From NCBI RefSeq assembly GCF_009937995.1, contig NZ_AP021881.1:682001-746000 (forward strand): a DNA stretch of 64,000 bases, read 5' to 3'. A program made the translations under genes and the position numbers. Positions 27,753 to 36,888 of this stretch are shown one piece after another. Under the pieces are notes generated by a model, which did no database searches, was not told the origin of the DNA, and worked only from the letters and a program-made list of their open reading frames with translations. Position 1 is the first letter of the stretch, and every line of letters starts with the position of its first letter. Source of the stretch: Sulfuriferula nivalis (GTDB lineage: Bacteria > Pseudomonadota > Gammaproteobacteria > Burkholderiales > Sulfuriferulaceae).

Positions 27753-29692
27753 TTAAGCATTCTTTGGTAAAATTTTAATAGCAAGCTGCTCAATTACCAG
27801 CCCTTTTTGTAGCCCCGTTTTCCCTTGGGCATCACTAACCCCCTTTATTTTTGTGCCATCTGCACGTGTAATCTCAAATTTACGGTTGGCGGCTAATTTA
27901 CCGCTGGGTAGTTTCAGTACAAACTCTTCATCGCATTTCACGCTAGGCCAGGTATTCATTTCACGACTCAAACTCGTCCCGCCCGTAAAGCCCTTCTGCC
28001 CAGCCTGCACCAATATCTTCCCCGGGCACTGCACCGTAATATTGCCGCCAGCAATCTTGATCGAAGCACCCCCCGCAGTCCGCAGCGTAATGTTGGTAGC
28101 CGCTGCAAAGTCAATACTCGCCTGCGCACTCTTCATATCCAGATTGTTTTTAGCTTTTAAACTAATCATATCGTTATGCGCCTGTATCGTCGTATCGCCT
28201 TGTGCCGCAATCAACTGCATTCCTGCCGTTGTGTTCTGCTTCAACCCCCCAGCCGTCAAGCCTATCGCCTGCCCACTGTGAACACGGAACACCCCACCCG
28301 TGGTGAACTGACTATCTGCCGCATTCAGCACATTCAACGTCTCACCTGTGTTGAATTGCACATCTTGCCTGGCCGTCATACTCAAATCGTTCTTCGCAAT
28401 CACACTGATCACTGGATCAGTATGGTGGGGCAAGTGCTGGTCATCTGCCTGCGTGTTCTGCGCTGCCGCATCCCCATAAGCCGCATCCACCTCACTACTA
28501 TCCACCATCCCCTGCAACACCTTGCCCAAGGCAGGTATGGGCGCCGCCTGCTCATTCAGATAACTGGCGTTGGCTTTGCTACTGCCCTTGAGCGCCGCAA
28601 TACCCACACTCAAATGACTGTCCGCCAACTGACTCAGAGTTGCCCCGAGCGTATTGGCCGTATTCAACAACCCATAGCCCGCAGGCACATCCCCAGCGGT
28701 TTGACGTTGACTCGCACTGTGGCTCACCCCATAACTCGACACCAGCCAGCCCGACCCTGCACGCAACGCCCCCCAGGCATCGGTACGCAGCTCTATGCCA
28801 TTACCACGGAAACTGCCCCGATAGTTATCTGCCGTATGCAGCAGATGCCCCAGATTCAACTCTGTCCCTGATTGTGTTGTCTTCAACTGTATCCGACCCG
28901 CACCATCACTGTCATCAAACACCAGCTGGTTATAACCCGACCCACTGTATTCCTGACTACGGATACCAAACTGCGCAGCAGCGTTGTTATGCGCATCCGC
29001 ACCCACCCCCGCACCATGCCAGGCAGGCGCATAGCCAGCGGTCAAATTACTCTGAGCCGACACACTGTGATCGGTTGCCTGACTTAACGCACTGGTATCC
29101 GCATCCACCAACGATCCCGCAGGGGTTGCCGGTACACCGGCCTCACCCTGACCAAAGTACAGCGCACCCACTATCACCGGGCGATTGATGTCGCCCTCCA
29201 TGAACTGCACCTGGACTTCTTGCCCGATACGCGGCAGGAACTGACTGCCCATGCCGCCCCCTGCACTGCGCTGGGCGACGCGTACCCAGCAACTGGCACG
29301 GCTGCCAGTCTGGTCCAGTGCATCTTGCCACTGGAACCGTATCCGCACCCGCCCCAACGCATCACAACAAATCTCATCGTTGCCCAACAGGGCAGGGGTG
29401 CTGCCAGATGCATCACTGCCAGCAGCCGTATTATTCCCAGCATCATCAGCCCCATCAAACCCCACCACCCGTGCAGTCTGACTGCCCATGCCTGTTGGCA
29501 ACATATGCAAATGCCGTGACTGCCAGGGTCGCCATGGGCGGTTGGCAGGTAATGCGATAAACGCATTGGCATAACCCAGACGCTGGGCAGTGTCACTGCC
29601 TAGTTGCTGGATGTCTATGATGTGGCCGTTGAGGTGAGTGCGGCTGGCGTTGGCTAGGTTGATGTGCAGGGTGGCTGCGCGGATTTTGGGTT
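27753..29692 (-). pseudogene. vgrG fragment C: internal deletion and TTR-like tail
   Basis: The frame is open from just after a TAA near 29694 but has no usable start codon upstream of a TTG at 29510. The first ~30 codons match residues ~79-110 of full VgrG (ATLHINLANASRTHLNG). They are fused in frame to the region from ~445 onward (AQRLGYANAFIALPANRP), an internal deletion of about 335 codons. The OB fold and DUF2345 part are intact. The tail after GGTSLSREM is unique and reads like a small beta-sandwich (LKLPSGKLAANRKFEITRAD, then DAQGKTGLQKG), a transthyretin-type tail. Precedes the Tle4 effector. Confidence 0.87.
28987..29398. repeat. 412-bp identical block shared by vgrG fragment C and full vgrG
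   Basis: Partner at 34092-34503. No mismatch seen over 412 bases, covering the OB-fold region. Just beyond 29398 fragment C switches to the sequence type of fragment A (AGNNTAAGSDASGS) instead of that of the full gene (GGADRYASSDASGS). Confidence 0.88.
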
Positions 29693-29696
29693 TTTA

Positions 29697-30041
29697 TTAG
29701 TGCCATTGATTAACAGAGCTGTCGACGTATGAATTAAAAAACATCGTAAGGAAAATAGTATTTGCTAGTAAAAAGCCTAGGCATAAGTCTGTAATGAGTT
29801 TTTTGAGAAATATCTTTTCGGGCTCCTTTGTTGGGCGGATAATGAACAAGAGTAATAGAATTATGCCTATCGGCGTAGTGAGGATGGCTACATACATACC
29901 CATATACATCGCGCCAACACTGGTAAGACCAAACCAGCCCATGACACCATCACCCAATAATAGAGAAGGCACCAAGCCTAAGAAAAAAAGCGCGGCACCG
30001 AGTATTTTTCCACCTGTTGATTGTTGATTTTGTGTAGTCAT
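29697..30041 (-). CDS. Small membrane protein at the end of the second Tle1 cassette
   Basis: 114 residues, not recognised. Three or four hydrophobic helices: GAALFFLGLVPSLLLG, MGMYVAILTTPIGIILLLLF, and LGFLLANTIFLTMFF. It lies 22 bases after a Tle1-type effector and ends four bases before vgrG fragment C. Like the membrane protein at 17401 it terminates a Tle1 cassette, so a protective or accessory role is possible but not shown. Confidence 0.65.
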   Translation of the reverse strand: MTTQNQQSTGGKILGAALFFLGLVPSLLLGDGVMGWFGLTSVGAMYMGMYVAILTTPIGIILLLLFIIRPTKEPEKIFLKKLITDLCLGFLLANTIFLTMFFNSYVDSSVNQWH

Positions 30042-30063
30042 AAAAATTTGGCTCTATGTGATG

Positions 30064-31443
30064 TTATGAAGGTTGTTTAATGGTTCGTACATGGTAGTAA
30101 TCGGCTACGGTTATATCCGTCTGAAGCGTTCCGCCAGTTGCTGAAAAGCCCTCAAATGAATCATGTATGTAATTGGAAAACAAGTCTGCCACTGGTGGGC
30201 TAACGGAAATGCTGCTCGTAGTGCTTGATCCGCGCCCAGCTGGGGTGCGTGCTAAGTTTTCTAAAAGCACGTGCATGGTTTTAAAACATTCGACATTATC
30301 TCCAGTTGCTGTTTTCTGCTTTTGATTGAGATCGGCAATGGCATGGCCTGAATCTATCCACGCCCAATAAGCCTTCATGTGCGCCGTAAAATGCTGGGGG
30401 ACAGACCCGGCAGGTTTGACTTCGGCCATGTAGCTGCTCAAGGCAGCGGCGGCTTCAGCGGGGACGTCGAAACTTTGTTTATATTTGGTGCTCCATTGTT
30501 GATGCGCTTTCATTTCACCGACAGACAGCATTTTCAGTCCTGCCCCTCTGGCTTCATCCAGCATTTGCAGCAAGGCTATTCGCGCCAGTTTATTTTGTCG
30601 TCCCTGTTCGGTGGGTGTGTATCCGCCGCCTACATCCGAGTGTGCACCAGGGTAAACCACATGCCTGACATTGCCGTCACCAATAGTAAGCGGGAAGGCA
30701 TGGCGCAGTTCGTGCGCGGCGACGATGTGAGTGCACTTTTCAACAAACGCGGGGATTTTAGTTTTGATGAGGTCGGTTTCCGTATTCTCGCCAGCATTAC
30801 CCACGGATTCAACCGTATCGAAAATTCCCAGAAACTTCACGTTCAGCGGAATACCGTCATAACTGAGGCGGCTGCCTTCATTCTTGACCTTGCTATAACT
30901 CTTGAGCCAGTGCAGAAAGGCACGCGCTTCGGTCGCGCCGCGACTGAAGCCGAATACAGCCAGATTGATTTCATCAACGCGGCGCGATTTGCGCCAGTCT
31001 TCGACCTGATATGCAAATTCATATAAGGCTTTTTCTAATCGTTGCTGTATGCCTAATGCAAACCCTTTACCTGATGCTCTGTCAGAGTCTTCCTTATAGC
31101 CCTCTATTGCATAAGTTGGCGTTGTATAAGCGCCGCTCGTATATTTAACTTCTTCATAGCTATCCTTGAATTCAAAGGGTCGGCCAAGTCCTTCGTAATA
31201 TAACGGTATTACACCATTTTTGGGGTCATTCACATGTGCATCAAACAACGCACCTATGTTTGAATGGTGTGATGGGAAATCCATATCCTTATGATTGCCT
31301 GTGCCATCAAAAAACAGGCTAATCCATAGCTTGATATGACAAACTGGACAGGCGGGGTGGGTTGATGTCCCATTGGTTTTGGCAATGGTTCGTTTCACCA
31401 TGTTTTCTACAGAGTTGGCTTTGGGAGTGATGGCGTCAGTCAT
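30064..31443 (-). CDS. T6SS phospholipase effector, Tle1 type (second, divergent)
   Basis: 459 residues, shorter than the Tle1 at 18355. Motifs: KLWISLFFDGTGNHKD near 38-52, NLAVFGFSRGATEARAFL near 160-175 (GxSxG elbow), KFLGIFDTVESVGNAG, and VVYPGAHSDVGGGYTP near 265. The C-terminal part is different from the other Tle1. It belongs to the cassette behind the only full VgrG, in the order VgrG, DUF4123, DUF3304-like lipoprotein, lipase, membrane protein, so it is the likeliest currently deployed effector of this island. Confidence 0.9.
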   Translation of the reverse strand: MTDAITPKANSVENMVKRTIAKTNGTSTHPACPVCHIKLWISLFFDGTGNHKDMDFPSHHSNIGALFDAHVNDPKNGVIPLYYEGLGRPFEFKDSYEEVKYTSGAYTTPTYAIEGYKEDSDRASGKGFALGIQQRLEKALYEFAYQVEDWRKSRRVDEINLAVFGFSRGATEARAFLHWLKSYSKVKNEGSRLSYDGIPLNVKFLGIFDTVESVGNAGENTETDLIKTKIPAFVEKCTHIVAAHELRHAFPLTIGDGNVRHVVYPGAHSDVGGGYTPTEQGRQNKLARIALLQMLDEARGAGLKMLSVGEMKAHQQWSTKYKQSFDVPAEAAAALSSYMAEVKPAGSVPQHFTAHMKAYWAWIDSGHAIADLNQKQKTATGDNVECFKTMHVLLENLARTPAGRGSSTTSSISVSPPVADLFSNYIHDSFEGFSATGGTLQTDITVADYYHVRTIKQPS

Positions 31444-31455
31444 GATTTATCTCGC

Positions 31456-32031
31456 TTAATCTGGTTTGTAATAACCGGTATATTTTGGTCGTTCACTTCG
31501 CATATAACTGGAATCTGTTTCTACTTTTGTTAAGCCTAGCGCTTTAATTTGTGCATCCATTAAGTCTTGTCGTGGTCGAGATGGCCCAGGTGCAACTTCG
31601 AGAACGACTTTTCTACCGGGTAAAATGTGCACAACCAACGTACCCATAGAATCAGGAAAAGGCAGCTCAACTACGGCTTGGGTGGTGTAGGTTTCGATAA
31701 TCACATCACCGCTTTTACCATTGGCAAATCTCACTGATTCCACAGTCACATTTGCAGTAGGCTTAATACTAGAAATCTCGCCACTACAACAAGAGCTGCC
31801 GCCACCCATCGCGCCACCGATTTTTGCGGCATCTGCACCATTCCTCACGATGTTCCCATTAATTTTTACATAATCAATCGCTTCCTGTGAATAATTCAAC
31901 ACCTCCACACTCAGCCCGCCTACCATCTCTGGATTTTTGGGCTTGCATGCCGTTAAAGTAAAAACGCTTAACAGCAACAGGCAAAGCAGCATGAAGCTGT
32001 GTCCTGTGAATTGCCCTTTATTAAAATGCAT
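31456..32031 (-). CDS. DUF3304-like lipoprotein, candidate Tle1 immunity
   Basis: About 191 residues from the second ATG, which has GGAG six bases upstream. Signal peptide with lipobox LTAC. A short family-like core follows (SVEVLNYSQEAIDYVKING ... GGAMGGGSSCCSGE) with the Cys-Cys pair of DUF3304 proteins, then a divergent beta-rich part and a Pro/Tyr-rich end (KYTGYYKPD). Only weakly similar to the copies at 20016 and 22573, which fits a separate specificity for the divergent Tle1 that follows 12 bases later. Confidence 0.75.
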   Translation of the reverse strand: MHFNKGQFTGHSFMLLCLLLLSVFTLTACKPKNPEMVGGLSVEVLNYSQEAIDYVKINGNIVRNGADAAKIGGAMGGGSSCCSGEISSIKPTANVTVESVRFANGKSGDVIIETYTTQAVVELPFPDSMGTLVVHILPGRKVVLEVAPGPSRPRQDLMDAQIKALGLTKVETDSSYMRSERPKYTGYYKPD

Positions 32032-32049
32032 ACGTTTCTCCATTTTTCG

Positions 32050-32973
32050 TTATTTATTGTCCAGCATTTGCCATTGGCTGGTTGTGATTTGATTTAATGC
32101 TGTGGGAAGTGAAACCAGTCCTTTTACGACACGCGCAATGGCTTCTGCAAAGGGCGGTCTGGTTTCAAACCCTTGCGGTAACTGCAAACTCAGTATCGCA
32201 AATAATGCCAGATCGGGTTTGCTTTTCAAGCCGATGGCGCTCCCCTGTGTTATTCGTTGTTGCAGTAGCGTTGTGATGGCGCAAGGGGTCTTGCCTGCCA
32301 ATAATGTCGTATCTGTCTCATTCGCTTGTTGCTCAACGGTATGCACAAACAACGCATCATCCAGCGCTGTCATCTGTTTGTCGTTCAGTTTCAATTGTGT
32401 GTGTTTTGGTTGGCTGTGAGCATCAGCATATTGCCAACCATAGGCTTGCCCGCAAACATGCGGTACGAACCATGCTGTTGCTGCGCCCAGCAAGCTCACC
32501 GCCTGTTCGGGTTTTAGCAGCGGCATTAGCGCGGTAGCGACGCGCGTATCCTGATAACGGAATAATGCACGCATGCCATCTGGCAACACTATTTCCCTTA
32601 ATTGGCGTAAGTGTGTTGCCAGTTCATGCTCGGATGTACTGACTAGCAGACTTAAACTCAACGAGGTAAATGCGGCATTACATGCCGCTGCAATGGCTTT
32701 GCTGGTTGCTTGCAAACTGATTAATCGCATACCAATGGCAACCATCTCAGGGGCTTCAAGATCGTCGTATATATTTAATGGTGGCTGTTGATTAATACGA
32801 TAAGGTGCCAAATCTTTAAGCAAGCTAGTCAATATGTCGGCTTGGCTGGCATCAATCAACCCAAAAAGCTGCATGGGTTTCATCGCCTCTTTGGATTCTG
32901 TCTGCAATAGGGATACCAGCAAGGCTTCCAATGCAGCCTGATTGCTCAATTGTTGTAGAACTGGTTTAGCCAT
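32050..32973 (-). CDS. DUF4123 T6SS effector adaptor/chaperone
   Basis: 307 residues. DUF4123 signs are QLFGLIDASQADILTSLLKDL at the start, SLLVSTSEHELATHLR, and the key strand ALFRYQDTRVATALMPLL. The C-terminal ~130 residues are specific to this protein and probably contact its effector. It begins four bases after the stop of the full VgrG, the typical position of an adaptor that couples a VgrG tail to its effector, here the Tle1-type lipase at 30064. Confidence 0.86.
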   Translation of the reverse strand: MAKPVLQQLSNQAALEALLVSLLQTESKEAMKPMQLFGLIDASQADILTSLLKDLAPYRINQQPPLNIYDDLEAPEMVAIGMRLISLQATSKAIAAACNAAFTSLSLSLLVSTSEHELATHLRQLREIVLPDGMRALFRYQDTRVATALMPLLKPEQAVSLLGAATAWFVPHVCGQAYGWQYADAHSQPKHTQLKLNDKQMTALDDALFVHTVEQQANETDTTLLAGKTPCAITTLLQQRITQGSAIGLKSKPDLALFAILSLQLPQGFETRPPFAEAIARVVKGLVSLPTALNQITTSQWQMLDNK

Positions 32974-32977
32974 TGTT

Positions 32978-35900
32978 TTATGTCAACTTCACAAATGCGC
33001 TTCCGCTCGCCGCAGCTGCTTGCGCACATGGTAATTGCAAATCGGATTTTGACCATTGCGGCAACGGCCAGCTCAAACTCGTCCCCCCCGTAAAGCTCTT
33101 CTGTCCCGCCTGCACCAGTATCTTACCCGGGCACTGCACCGTAATATTCCCGCCAGCAATCTTGATCAAAGCCCCACCCGCGGTACGCAGCGTAATGTCG
33201 GTCGCCGCAGCGAAATCGATACTCGCCTGCGCACTCTTCATATCCAGATTATTTTTAGCTTTTAAACTGATGATGTCGTTATGCGCCTGTATCGTCGTAT
33301 CGCCTTGTGCCGCAATCAACTGCATCCCAGCAATCCCATTCTGTTTCAATCCCCCAGCCGTCAAGCCTATCGCCTGCCCACTGTGAACACGGAACACCCC
33401 ACCCGTCGTGAACTGACTATCTGCCGCATTGAGGATGTTCAGCGTTTCGCCTGCATGCAACTGCACACTTTGCCGTGCCGTCAGGCTCAAATCATTCTTG
33501 GCCATGATGCTGATGACAGGATCGGTATGGTGGGGCAAGTGCTGATCGGTTGGCTGTGTGTTCTGCGCTGCCGCATCCCCATAAGCCGCATCCACCTCAC
33601 TACTATCCACCATCCCCTGCATCACCTTGCCCAATGCTGGTATGGGTGCCGCCTCGTCATTCAGATAACTGGCGTTGGCTTTGTTACTGCCCTTGAGTGC
33701 CGCGATACCCACACTCAAATGACTATCCGCCAACTGACTCAGACTCGCCCCGAGACGATTAGCCGTATTCAACAACCCATACCCCGCAGGCACATCCCCA
33801 GCTGTTTGGCGTTGACTCGCACTATGGCTCACCCCATAACTCGACACCAGCCAGCCCGACCCTGCACGCAACGCCCCCCAGGCATCCGTACGCAGCTCAA
33901 TGCCATTGCCACGGAAACTGCCCCGATAGTTATCTGCCGTATGCAGCAGATGCCCCAGATTCAACTCTGTCCCTGATTGCGTTGTCTTCAACTGTATCCG
34001 ACCCGCACCATCACTGTCATCAAACACCAGCTGGTTATAACCCGACCCACTGTATTCCTGACTACGGATACCAAACTGCGCAGCAGCATTATTATGCGCA
34101 TCCGCACCCACCCCCGCACCATGCCAGGCAGGCGCATAGCCAGCGGTCAAATTACTCTGAGCCGACACACTGTGATCGGTTGCCTGACTTAACGCACTGG
34201 TATCCGCATCCACCAACGATCCCGCAGGGGTTGCCGGTACACCGGCCTCACCCTGACCAAAGTACAGCGCACCCACTATCACCGGGCGATTGATGTCGCC
34301 CTCCATGAACTGCACCTGGACTTCTTGCCCGATACGCGGCAGGAACTGACTGCCCATGCCGCCCCCTGCACTGCGCTGGGCGACGCGTACCCAGCAACTG
34401 GCACGGCTGCCAGTCTGGTCCAGTGCATCTTGCCACTGGAACCGTATCCGCACCCGCCCCAACGCATCACAACAAATCTCATCGTTGCCCAACAGGGCAG
34501 GGGCGCTGCCCGATGCATCGCTGCTAGCATAACGATCAGCACCACCATCAAACCCCACCACCCGCGCAGTCTGACTGCCCATGCTGGTGGGCACCGCATG
34601 CAACTGCCGCGACTGCCAGGGCCGCCAAGGGCGGTTGGTAGGCAGCGCGATAAAGGCATTGGCATAACCCAGCCGTTGCGCTGTTGCCACTAAGTCAGTA
34701 CGCGCCTGCTGGTCAAGCGGGGCAGCGAGCAGATCCGCCTGGTCGCGCTGCCATGCCCTGTTGGGCTCGGTGTCTGCGCTGTCAGGCAGCGCTAACAGCG
34801 CCGCCAGCCAGTCCGTCAAAGACGGCACCAGCTCATTGCCAGAGGCATGCGCTGCATAAGGTAAATTATTAATCCCCACCTGCATCACCTGCGTACTCAC
34901 CCAGCTATCCGGTGTACCTGGCACCCCCACCCGTGGATGCCCGTCTATGCCAAACTGCAACCCCGCCCGCAGACTGCGCACCGTACTCAAACCCGACCAA
35001 ATCTGCTGGCGTGCCTCCAGCGCCTGCATCATCACCAGCGCATGGCGTTGTGCCTCATCCGCCTGACTAAAGGCAACCATCCCCGCATAGTCATAATGCT
35101 CTATCGGCGGCAACTGCTGGAACTGTGCGTCACCGATAGCCAGCTGCGTCGGCACCGAACCTGCCACCACCGACTTCGCCTTATCATCAAAACTCGCCAG
35201 CGTCACCCGTGCCGGTATCAACCGGTGAGCAGAAGATAATGCCGTAATACTATCCGCCTGCTGCTGAGAGCCTGTACCCGCAAAAGGCAACACCGACGCA
35301 AATGGCACAGGCGAACATGCACTGACTTGCGTACTGTCGGCAAACAATACCAGCGTATGCCCATCAGGTGCATCCACGTCATCCTGATCCACTCGCCAGC
35401 TCAAGCCATCCTCAGCGAGCAACCGACCCACAAAATCCAGATCCGATTCACGATACTGCACACAGTAGCTACGCACTGGCAGAGCAGACAACAGCGACAA
35501 CGCATCATTGCTCCAGTGCCAGTAGGCACGCGGGGCATAATCAGCAAATACACTATCGACGATAGCCTGCACCGACTGCTCCTGCCAGACCCGGCTATGG
35601 GTGACATGGCGTAGGTCATCCAGCCAGGGGGACAAACGCAGCTGGTAGCGGGTTACGCCACCGTCGCTGCCTAGTTGCTGGATGTCGGTGATGTAGCCGT
35701 TGAGGTGAGTGCGGCTGGCGTTGGCTAGGCTGATGTGCAGGGTGGCGGCGCGGCCTGTGACTAGTTGCAGGGGCAGGTCTGGGCGGCGTGAGAGGACGAG
35801 GATGTCGGTGTAGGGCACCTGGTGCAGGCTGTCATTGCTGCTGAATGCGGCAACGAGCAGGCCGTTGTTGTCTAGCCAGGGGGTGAGTTCATCTGTATTG

Positions 35901-35992
35901 GCAAAGGTGAATTCATAAAGCCGGGTGTCGCTGCTGTATCCAGCCAATGCAAGCAGACTGTCTAGGGTGATGGAGTCAGTAAAGTTGGTCAT
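32978..35992 (-). CDS. vgrG: VgrG (TssI) spike protein, the only full-length copy
   Basis: 1004 residues. Trimeric T6SS spike. N-terminal gp27-like hub domain (about 1-440, starting with the FTDSITLDSLLALAGY region), gp5-type OB fold at about 500-590 (CCDALGRVRIRFQWQDA ... GQEVQVQFMEGDINRPVIVG), then the extended beta-helix/DUF2345 region to about 970. The short tail is WPLPQWSKSDLQLPC plus about 15 residues. The downstream four-base gap to a DUF4123 gene shows the tail is matched to that adaptor. Truncated copies at 15252, 23468 and 27753 and a scrap at 8801 share long identical stretches. Confidence 0.96.
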   Translation of the reverse strand: MTNFTDSITLDSLLALAGYSSDTRLYEFTFANTDELTPWLDNNGLLVAAFSSNDSLHQVPYTDILVLSRRPDLPLQLVTGRAATLHISLANASRTHLNGYITDIQQLGSDGGVTRYQLRLSPWLDDLRHVTHSRVWQEQSVQAIVDSVFADYAPRAYWHWSNDALSLLSALPVRSYCVQYRESDLDFVGRLLAEDGLSWRVDQDDVDAPDGHTLVLFADSTQVSACSPVPFASVLPFAGTGSQQQADSITALSSAHRLIPARVTLASFDDKAKSVVAGSVPTQLAIGDAQFQQLPPIEHYDYAGMVAFSQADEAQRHALVMMQALEARQQIWSGLSTVRSLRAGLQFGIDGHPRVGVPGTPDSWVSTQVMQVGINNLPYAAHASGNELVPSLTDWLAALLALPDSADTEPNRAWQRDQADLLAAPLDQQARTDLVATAQRLGYANAFIALPTNRPWRPWQSRQLHAVPTSMGSQTARVVGFDGGADRYASSDASGSAPALLGNDEICCDALGRVRIRFQWQDALDQTGSRASCWVRVAQRSAGGGMGSQFLPRIGQEVQVQFMEGDINRPVIVGALYFGQGEAGVPATPAGSLVDADTSALSQATDHSVSAQSNLTAGYAPAWHGAGVGADAHNNAAAQFGIRSQEYSGSGYNQLVFDDSDGAGRIQLKTTQSGTELNLGHLLHTADNYRGSFRGNGIELRTDAWGALRAGSGWLVSSYGVSHSASQRQTAGDVPAGYGLLNTANRLGASLSQLADSHLSVGIAALKGSNKANASYLNDEAAPIPALGKVMQGMVDSSEVDAAYGDAAAQNTQPTDQHLPHHTDPVISIMAKNDLSLTARQSVQLHAGETLNILNAADSQFTTGGVFRVHSGQAIGLTAGGLKQNGIAGMQLIAAQGDTTIQAHNDIISLKAKNNLDMKSAQASIDFAAATDITLRTAGGALIKIAGGNITVQCPGKILVQAGQKSFTGGTSLSWPLPQWSKSDLQLPCAQAAAASGSAFVKLT

Positions 35993-35997
35993 GATGG

Positions 35998-36840
35998 TTA
36001 CTGTGCAGGATTATCAGGCGTGCTGGATTTGACGTGCGCATTGACTTTGCATACGGGGTCGGTATCCCAGCGATCGGAACAGATGCGCCAGCGGCATAGC
36101 TCGCCTTCTATCATGCCCAGCTTTTTACAGCGAGCTAACAGGCTGGCAGTGCTATCCCCGGGTCTGCGTTCGACGACGTCACGGCTGTCGTCTTTAGGCG
36201 CGGGTTGTGTTTTAGTTGTGTTGTGTTTGGTTTTGGATGGATGGGCTTTTGCAGGCTCTTCTCTGGCGATAGGGCTGCTGGCGACCAAAGCGGTTAGCAA
36301 TTTAACATCTCTGTCGTCTGGCTCGTTATCGTGTCTTTTGTCCATAGCCGTTTTTGTCGCTGCTGGTGAGATGGTGGATTTTATTGGTGCTGAAGACGCA
36401 GGATTTGCGGCCATCATTTTTGTAGGTACAGTCTGAGTTGTTGGTGCCGTGGATGAGATAGTTTGTGGTCCTGCCAGCGCATTAGTGAGGCGGTCATGCG
36501 GATTGTTGGTGACTGCGTCATTGATAATAGTGGCTGCCTGAATCGGTGCTGGTTCAGGCTTGGCTGCGACAGCGGGCGCAGCAGCAGGTTTGGTATTGAC
36601 AGGGGTGTTGGTGCTAGCTGGGGTAGTGACACGGTCAGTTATTATGATTGCGGCAGCAACAACCATACTGATAAGTATGAGCGGTAGCAGTACAAACCAA
36701 AGCCAGGCGTGACTACGCTTTTTTGGGGGTGGTGGGGTGGTGCTGTTGCTTAAGCTTGCCAATAAACTGGGGCCCGTTTTTTTTGCTTGATAGGTGTCGG
36801 TATTATCTAATAAGCTGGGCTGTAAACTTGGTTTGGTCAT
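35998..36840 (-). CDS. Single-pass membrane protein of the T6SS cluster, unknown
   Basis: 280 residues. A cytoplasmic N-terminus with a proline run (TPPPPKK) leads to one transmembrane helix (WFVLLPLILISMVVAAAIII). A long Ala/Pro/Thr-rich periplasmic linker of ~150 residues follows. A compact C-terminal end with conserved-looking cysteines (LLARCKKLG, GELCRWRICSDRWDTDPVC) closes the protein. It lies between tssA and vgrG with a five-base gap to vgrG. Architecture suggests a periplasm-spanning anchor; I do not recognise the family. Confidence 0.8.
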   Translation of the reverse strand: MTKPSLQPSLLDNTDTYQAKKTGPSLLASLSNSTTPPPPKKRSHAWLWFVLLPLILISMVVAAAIIITDRVTTPASTNTPVNTKPAAAPAVAAKPEPAPIQAATIINDAVTNNPHDRLTNALAGPQTISSTAPTTQTVPTKMMAANPASSAPIKSTISPAATKTAMDKRHDNEPDDRDVKLLTALVASSPIAREEPAKAHPSKTKHNTTKTQPAPKDDSRDVVERRPGDSTASLLARCKKLGMIEGELCRWRICSDRWDTDPVCKVNAHVKSSTPDNPAQ

Positions 36841-36888
36841 GGTTAAAATTGGGCAGATATGATTAATCGGTGAGCATATAGTCAGTAT

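Noticed and set aside
28176-28871. Long plus-strand ORF (231 codons), with near-copies at 33281-33976 and shorter ones at 15939 and 23768
   Set aside because: They are antisense shadows of the vgrG coding repeats. Their similarity follows from the vgrG identity, and the compositions (His/Arg/Pro-rich) are typical of reverse-frame reading.
30379-31026. 215-codon plus-strand ORF
   Set aside because: Lies entirely antisense to the Tle1-type effector, whose GxSxG and HSDVGGGY motifs are clear on the other strand.
36020-36436. 138-codon plus-strand ORF with hydrophobic stretches
   Set aside because: Antisense to the Ala/Pro/Thr-rich linker of the membrane protein at 35998; low-complexity codons create open shadow frames.
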